This document shows, piece after piece, positions 60,424 to 64,000 of a DNA stretch of 64,000 nucleotides. The notes under the pieces were generated by a model. The model saw only the letters and a program-made list of their open reading frames with translations. It did no database searches and had not been told where the DNA came from. How positions within the stretch are numbered: the stretch's first letter is position 1; the number at the start of each line of letters is the position of its first letter. The stretch is taken from NCBI RefSeq assembly GCF_000258175.1, contig NZ_JH636049.1, positions 2,395,482 through 2,459,481 of the forward strand, in the 5' to 3' direction. Both the position numbers and the translations under genes were made by a program. The DNA is from Saccharomonospora xinjiangensis XJ-54. GTDB lineage: Bacteria > Actinomycetota > Actinomycetes > Mycobacteriales > Pseudonocardiaceae.

Positions 60424-61187
60424 CCGAGCCCCAGTCCGAGCGAGACGACGAGCGGGAACAGGAGCCAGTGGTCGTGCGGGACCGTCGAAAGATCGATCCC
60501 GAGACCGGCGAGCTGCGCGCGGTGGACGCCTCCGAGGAGAGCCGGGAGGTGCCTGCCGCGCAGCAACCGCAGGCCGACGCCTCCGGCAGCGCCGCTGGGG
60601 AGCCGGAAGAGGCGGGGCCTGCGGCGAGCGAGGTCGCCGATCTGAGGAAGCAGTTGGAGGAGCGCACCGCCGATCTGCAACGCGTGCAGGCGGAGTACGC
60701 CAACTACCGCAGGCGGGTTGACCGTGAGCGGGACGCCATGGCCGACAGTGGCAAGGCCACCGTGGTGGGTGATCTGCTGCCGCTGCTCGACGATCTCGAG
60801 CGGGCCGAGGCACACGGCGACCTCACCGGTGCGTTCAAGGCCGTCGCCGACAAGCTGGTCGGTGTGCTGGAGAAGGCCGGGCTCGAACCCTTCGCCGCAG
60901 AAGGCGACGAGTTCGACCCGACCGTCCACGAGGCGGTGCAGCACAGCACCTCGCCCGACGTGGAAGGCCCGACGGTGACCACCGTCCTGCGGCGCGGTTA
61001 CCGGTTCGGCGACCGGGTGCTGCGGGCGGCTCTCGTGGGTGTCACCGACCACGAGCCTGCCGCGGCATCGGCGCCCACGGCTGCCACGGCTGCCACGGGG
61101 GCGAGCGGGTCAGCAGGTGACGGCCCGGTCGATCCGCCGGTGAACGGGGAGCTGCCGCTCACCGATTCCGATGAGAACCAACGCTGA
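60420..61187 (+). CDS. grpE: Nucleotide exchange factor GrpE
   Basis: 255 aa. It exchanges ADP for ATP on DnaK. An N-terminal disordered, acidic stretch of 75 residues precedes the coiled coil ([28 protein letters not shown], split by residues 77-105) and the beta domain with [16 protein letters not shown] near 165. It overlaps the dnaK stop (GTGA). C-terminal Ala/Thr tail of about 40 residues. Compare with the short GrpE-like gene at 1830-2309. Confidence 0.97.
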
Positions 61188-61214
61188 CGCGATGCTGGAG
61201 GGAGGGGACGCCTG

Positions 61215-62381
61215 ATGAGCGCGAGGGAGTGGCTCGGTAAGGACTTCTACCGCGAGTTGGGCGTCTCCTCCGACGCCTCCGCCGACGAGATCAAACGCGC
61301 GTACCGCAAGCTGGCCAGGGAGAACCACCCTGACGCCAATCCGGGCAACGCCGAGGCCGAGAAGAAGTTCAAGGCCGTCTCCGAGGCGTACGGCGTGCTG
61401 TCGGACCCGGAGAAGCGCAAGGAGTACGACGAGGCCCGCAGGCTGTTCGGTTCGCCAGGACCGGGCGGCTTCGGGTTCCCGCCACCCGGCGGAGGTGCCG
61501 GAGGGGTCAACATCGGCGACATCTTCGGCGCAGGCGCCGGTGGTGGGCTCGGCGGGCTCGGCGACATGCTCGGCAACCTGTTCGGTCGCAGAGGCGGCGC
61601 GACGACGTCGCCGCGCGGACAGCGGGGCGCCGATGTGGAGACTGACGTCCGTATCGACTTCACCGAGGCGGTGCGGGGTGCGACCCTGCCGCTGCGGCTG
61701 TCCAGCCCGGCCACCTGCGGCACGTGTGGCGGCAACGGCGCACGGCCGGGTACGCAGCCGAGGACCTGCCCTGTGTGTCAGGGCGCCGGTCTGGTGAATC
61801 GCAGCCAGGGCGCGTTCGCCTTCTCCGAGCCGTGCCGGGACTGCCGAGGTCGCGGCACCGTGATCGACGAGCCGTGCCCGGAATGCGGCGGTGAGGGCGT
61901 CAGCACCCGCACCAGGACGCTGACGGTGCGGATACCTGCCGGCGTTGACGACAACCAGCGCATCCGGCTGGCCGGTCAGGGCGAACCGGGACGCGGGGGT
62001 GCTCCAGCGGGCGACCTCTACGTTCGCGTGCACGTCAACCCGCACCCGCTGTTCGGCCGTTCCGGCAACGACCTGACCGTCACGTTGCCGGTGGAGTTCT
62101 CCGAACTCGCGCTTGGCGCGACCGTCAGCGTGCCGACGCTCGACTCGAAGGTCTCCGTGAGGATCCCACCGGGTACCGGAAGCGGCAGGGTGCTGCGCGT
62201 GCGCGGCAAGGGCATCACGCGCAGGGACGGGACACAGGGTGACCTTCTCGTCACCCTCCAGGTCGTGGTTCCTGCCAAACTGGACGACGAGGCCACCGAA
62301 GCGTTGCGACGCTACGCCGAGGCGGTCGCGGCACACGATCCGCGCCCTGAGATCACCGCGCTGTTGCGAGACAGGGAGTGA
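61215..62381 (+). CDS. dnaJ: Chaperone DnaJ (Hsp40)
   Basis: 388 aa. The J domain (1-75) has the HPD loop in [13 protein letters not shown]; a Gly/Phe-rich stretch follows (about 80-140). Four CxxCxGxG-type zinc repeats come next ([33 protein letters not shown], about 170-230) and then the substrate-binding C-terminal domain. This is the DnaJ1 type with an N-terminal [12 protein letters not shown] extension, as in mycobacteria. Overlaps hspR by four bases. Confidence 0.97.
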   Translation: MSAREWLGKDFYRELGVSSDASADEIKRAYRKLARENHPDANPGNAEAEKKFKAVSEAYGVLSDPEKRKEYDEARRLFGSPGPGGFGFPPPGGGAGGVNIGDIFGAGAGGGLGGLGDMLGNLFGRRGGATTSPRGQRGADVETDVRIDFTEAVRGATLPLRLSSPATCGTCGGNGARPGTQPRTCPVCQGAGLVNRSQGAFAFSEPCRDCRGRGTVIDEPCPECGGEGVSTRTRTLTVRIPAGVDDNQRIRLAGQGEPGRGGAPAGDLYVRVHVNPHPLFGRSGNDLTVTLPVEFSELALGATVSVPTLDSKVSVRIPPGTGSGRVLRVRGKGITRRDGTQGDLLVTLQVVVPAKLDDEATEALRRYAEAVAAHDPRPEITALLRDRE

Positions 62382-62830
62382 GGCTGGTGATGTTCGGTTC
62401 CGGTCCACCGCTCGGGTTGCCGCACGGAGCTGACGAAGACACACCGGTCTTCGTCATCTCCGTCGCGGCGCAGCTGTCGGGCTTGCATGCCCAGACGCTG
62501 CGGTCGTACGACAGGCTCGGCCTGGTCAGCCCCGGCAGGACGCCAGGGGGCGGTCGGCGCTACTCGATGCGCGACATCGCCCAGTTGCGCCAGGTGCAGC
62601 GGCTGTCCCAGGAGGAGGGGGTCAACCTCGCTGGGATCAAGCGCATCATCGAGCTGGAGAACGAGGTCGGAGCGCTGCGGCAGCGGGTGGCGGAGCTGTC
62701 GGAGGAACTCGCCTCGGCCTACGCCGCCGCCGAGCAGGCCGCCGCTGCCGTGCATGCCTCCTACCGTAAGGATCTCGTCCCGGCCAGGAGGCAGAACGCA
62801 CTGGTGGTGTGGCGTCCCGGCAGGCCGTGA
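62378..62830 (+). CDS. hspR: Heat-shock repressor HspR (MerR-like)
   Basis: 150 aa. MerR winged helix: [62 protein letters not shown] (residues about 23-85), followed by a coiled-coil helix of the HspR type. Represses its own operon through the two HAIR elements at 58419 and 58475. GTG 62378 overlaps dnaJ; ATG 62390 is an alternative. Confidence 0.95.
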   Translation: MRLVMFGSGPPLGLPHGADEDTPVFVISVAAQLSGLHAQTLRSYDRLGLVSPGRTPGGGRRYSMRDIAQLRQVQRLSQEEGVNLAGIKRIIELENEVGALRQRVAELSEELASAYAAAEQAAAAVHASYRKDLVPARRQNALVVWRPGRP

Positions 62831-62841
62831 CGGCGGACGCC

Positions 62842-64000
62842 TCACGCGGTGAGGAACGGGTCGTAGCGGATCTGGCTGGGGTGGACGCCGACACGCAGCA
62901 GTTCGGTCACCGTCGCTTCGATCATGGCGGCGGGCCCTGACACGAGAATGTCGTGCTCCGTCCACGGCCCCCAGCGCGTCACCGCCTCGGCTGTCGTGGC
63001 CTGCTCGGCGTCCGGTGTGGACGATGTGTCCTCGACGACGGGCCACACCGTCAGCCACGGGTTGCTGGTGGAGAACGAGTAAAGCCGGTCGAGCGCGTAG
63101 AGGTCGTCCCAGTGGCGCGCGCCGTAGAGCAGTGTGGTCTCGGGGTTGTCCACCCAGCGGCCGAGGTCGTCGATGATCGCCTGGATCGGCGCGATCCCGG
63201 TGCCGCCCGCGATCATGAGGACCGGCCTTCTCGACTCCCGATCGACCTGGAGGCAGCCCATCGGCGCGCCGAACTTCCACACGTCGCCCGGTTGGGTGTG
63301 CCCGACGATGGCCCTGGAGACCCAGCCGCCGTCAACGGCGCGGACGTGGAACTCCAGCGAGCCGTCCGTTCGTGGGGCGTTGGCAGGGGAAAGGCAGCGC
63401 CACAGCCGGGGCCGCTGCGGTACCTCGACGGTGACGTACTGCCCTGCGCGGTACGGCATCGCCTGGTCGAGTTCGACCCGCACCAGCGCGAGATCCCAGC
63501 TCAGGCGGTGGTGCTCGGACACGGTTCCCGTCCAGTACGGAGGCTCGACGCCGTCGGCCTCGGCGTCGGCGGCCGCGTCCTGCATGGCCCTGGCCACCAG
63601 CGTGTACGCCTCGGCCCAGGCTCGTTCCACCTCGGGGGTCCAGACGGCCCCGAGGCAGTGCTTCAACGAGCCGAGCAGGGCTGTGCCGACGGCCTCGTAG
63701 TGCGAGGGGTGCAGCTCGAACTTGCGGTGGTCCCTGCCGAGTTGCCGCAACACAGGCACCAGGTCGTCGGGCCGGTGCACCAGGCGAAGGACCCTGATCA
63801 GCGCGCGCACGACCCGCCCGTTCTCCGCCTGCATGCTCACAGGGAAGAACTCCCGCGCCGACGGCGAGAGGTGGAACAGCAGCCGGTAGAACTCCTGCTC
63901 CACCTCCTCGCGGTACGGCCGTGCGAACTGCCAGGTTCGCTCGATGTTCTCGACGAGGTCGGTGACGGCCTGCGGTGCCTTGCGGGGCGGGGCCAGTTCG
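62842..64000 (-). CDS. Globin domain/FAD-NAD reductase protein, 5' end cut
   Basis: 386 codons are in the window, and the N-terminus runs off the right edge. The globin part (visible helices WQFARPYREEVEQEFYRLLF and SAREFFPVSM, then FELHPSHYEAVGTALLGSLKH with the likely proximal His) is followed by an FAD domain (MPYRAGQYVTVEVPQRPRLWRCLSPAN near 150-180 of the visible part) and an NAD domain (VLMIAGGTGIAPIQAII). This is the two-domain flavohemoglobin-like organisation, related to nitric-oxide dioxygenases. Convergent with hspR, 11 bases apart. A GTG at 63903 is not its start, since the frame continues upstream. Confidence 0.88.
   Translation of the reverse strand, partial: ELAPPRKAPQAVTDLVENIERTWQFARPYREEVEQEFYRLLFHLSPSAREFFPVSMQAENGRVVRALIRVLRLVHRPDDLVPVLRQLGRDHRKFELHPSHYEAVGTALLGSLKHCLGAVWTPEVERAWAEAYTLVARAMQDAAADAEADGVEPPYWTGTVSEHHRLSWDLALVRVELDQAMPYRAGQYVTVEVPQRPRLWRCLSPANAPRTDGSLEFHVRAVDGGWVSRAIVGHTQPGDVWKFGAPMGCLQVDRESRRPVLMIAGGTGIAPIQAIIDDLGRWVDNPETTLLYGARHWDDLYALDRLYSFSTSNPWLTVWPVVEDTSSTPDAEQATTAEAVTRWGPWTEHDILVSGPAAMIEATVTELLRVGVHPSQIRYDPFLTA

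Overview
The window is GC-rich (roughly 70 percent), densely coding DNA from an actinomycete. GTG starts are frequent, several genes look leaderless, there is an F420-type oxidoreductase and a TIGR03086-type (mycothiol-linked) protein, a dnaK-grpE-dnaJ-hspR operon with HAIR elements, and homologues of the mycobacterial FadE5/FadA2/FabG4/HtdX and EtfD lipid-catabolism set. Together these point to the Pseudonocardiaceae (Saccharomonospora, Prauserella or Amycolatopsis type). This assignment is inferred from gene content only. Most of the window is chromosomal core. The only sign of horizontal transfer is an integrase remnant beside tRNA-Gly.

Layout. 1-4.4 kb: a 21-bp tandem repeat, then dynamin-like GTPase, GrpE-like protein, dynamin-like GTPase. 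4.6-8.5 kb: acidic DxDxDG-repeat protein, GTP-dependent PEP carboxykinase with a large terminator, LLM/F420 oxidoreductase. 8.5-13.1 kb: divergent Nramp-type transporter, septum-formation lipoprotein, secreted glycerophosphodiesterase, DoxX protein with a Lys/Ala-rich tail. 13.1-19.9 kb: DrrAB-like ABC exporter, then a lipid locus of thiolase divergent from FabG4-HtdX, a TetR regulator and FxsA. 20-24.5 kb: SUFU-domain protein and branched-chain 2-oxoacid dehydrogenase E1alpha-E1beta-E2. 24.9-28.9 kb: M20 peptidase and a polar amino-acid ABC importer. 29-36.3 kb: beta-solenoid membrane protein, small lipoprotein, a broken vapC-like fragment, thioredoxin-NHL protein, GroES-like protein, cell-wall-associated membrane protein, stress membrane protein. 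36.4-44.1 kb: FadE5-like acyl-CoA dehydrogenase, LuxR-type regulator and many small single genes. 44.2-44.6 kb: integrase remnant and tRNA-Gly(CCC). 44.7-52.5 kb: MpaB-type oxygenase, dCTP deaminase, CAP protein, TetR plus AidB-like dehydrogenase, pentapeptide protein, methyltransferase, orphan DUF742 protein. 52.6-58.4 kb: EtfD-like oxidoreductase, SMR pump with TetR, IclR regulator, PEBP protein, DUF4097 protein. 58.4-62.8 kb: dnaK-grpE-dnaJ-hspR. 62.8 kb to the end: globin-reductase, cut by the right edge.

Three cross-cutting patterns stand out. (1) One palindrome, TAACCTAC-N6-GTAGGTTA, sits between thiolase and FabG4. Related sequences occur upstream of the FadE5-like dehydrogenase and of etfD, with a half-site upstream of the TetR gene. 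This suggests a beta-oxidation regulon that also covers the electron-transfer step to menaquinone. (2) A 21-bp-period repeat family occurs at three distant intergenic sites (1-96, 35907-35948, 42341-42446). (3) About ten genes have a -10-like hexamer 6-8 bases before the start codon and no ribosome binding site, the signature of leaderless mRNAs.

No CRISPR array, intact insertion sequence, rRNA or biosynthetic cluster was seen.
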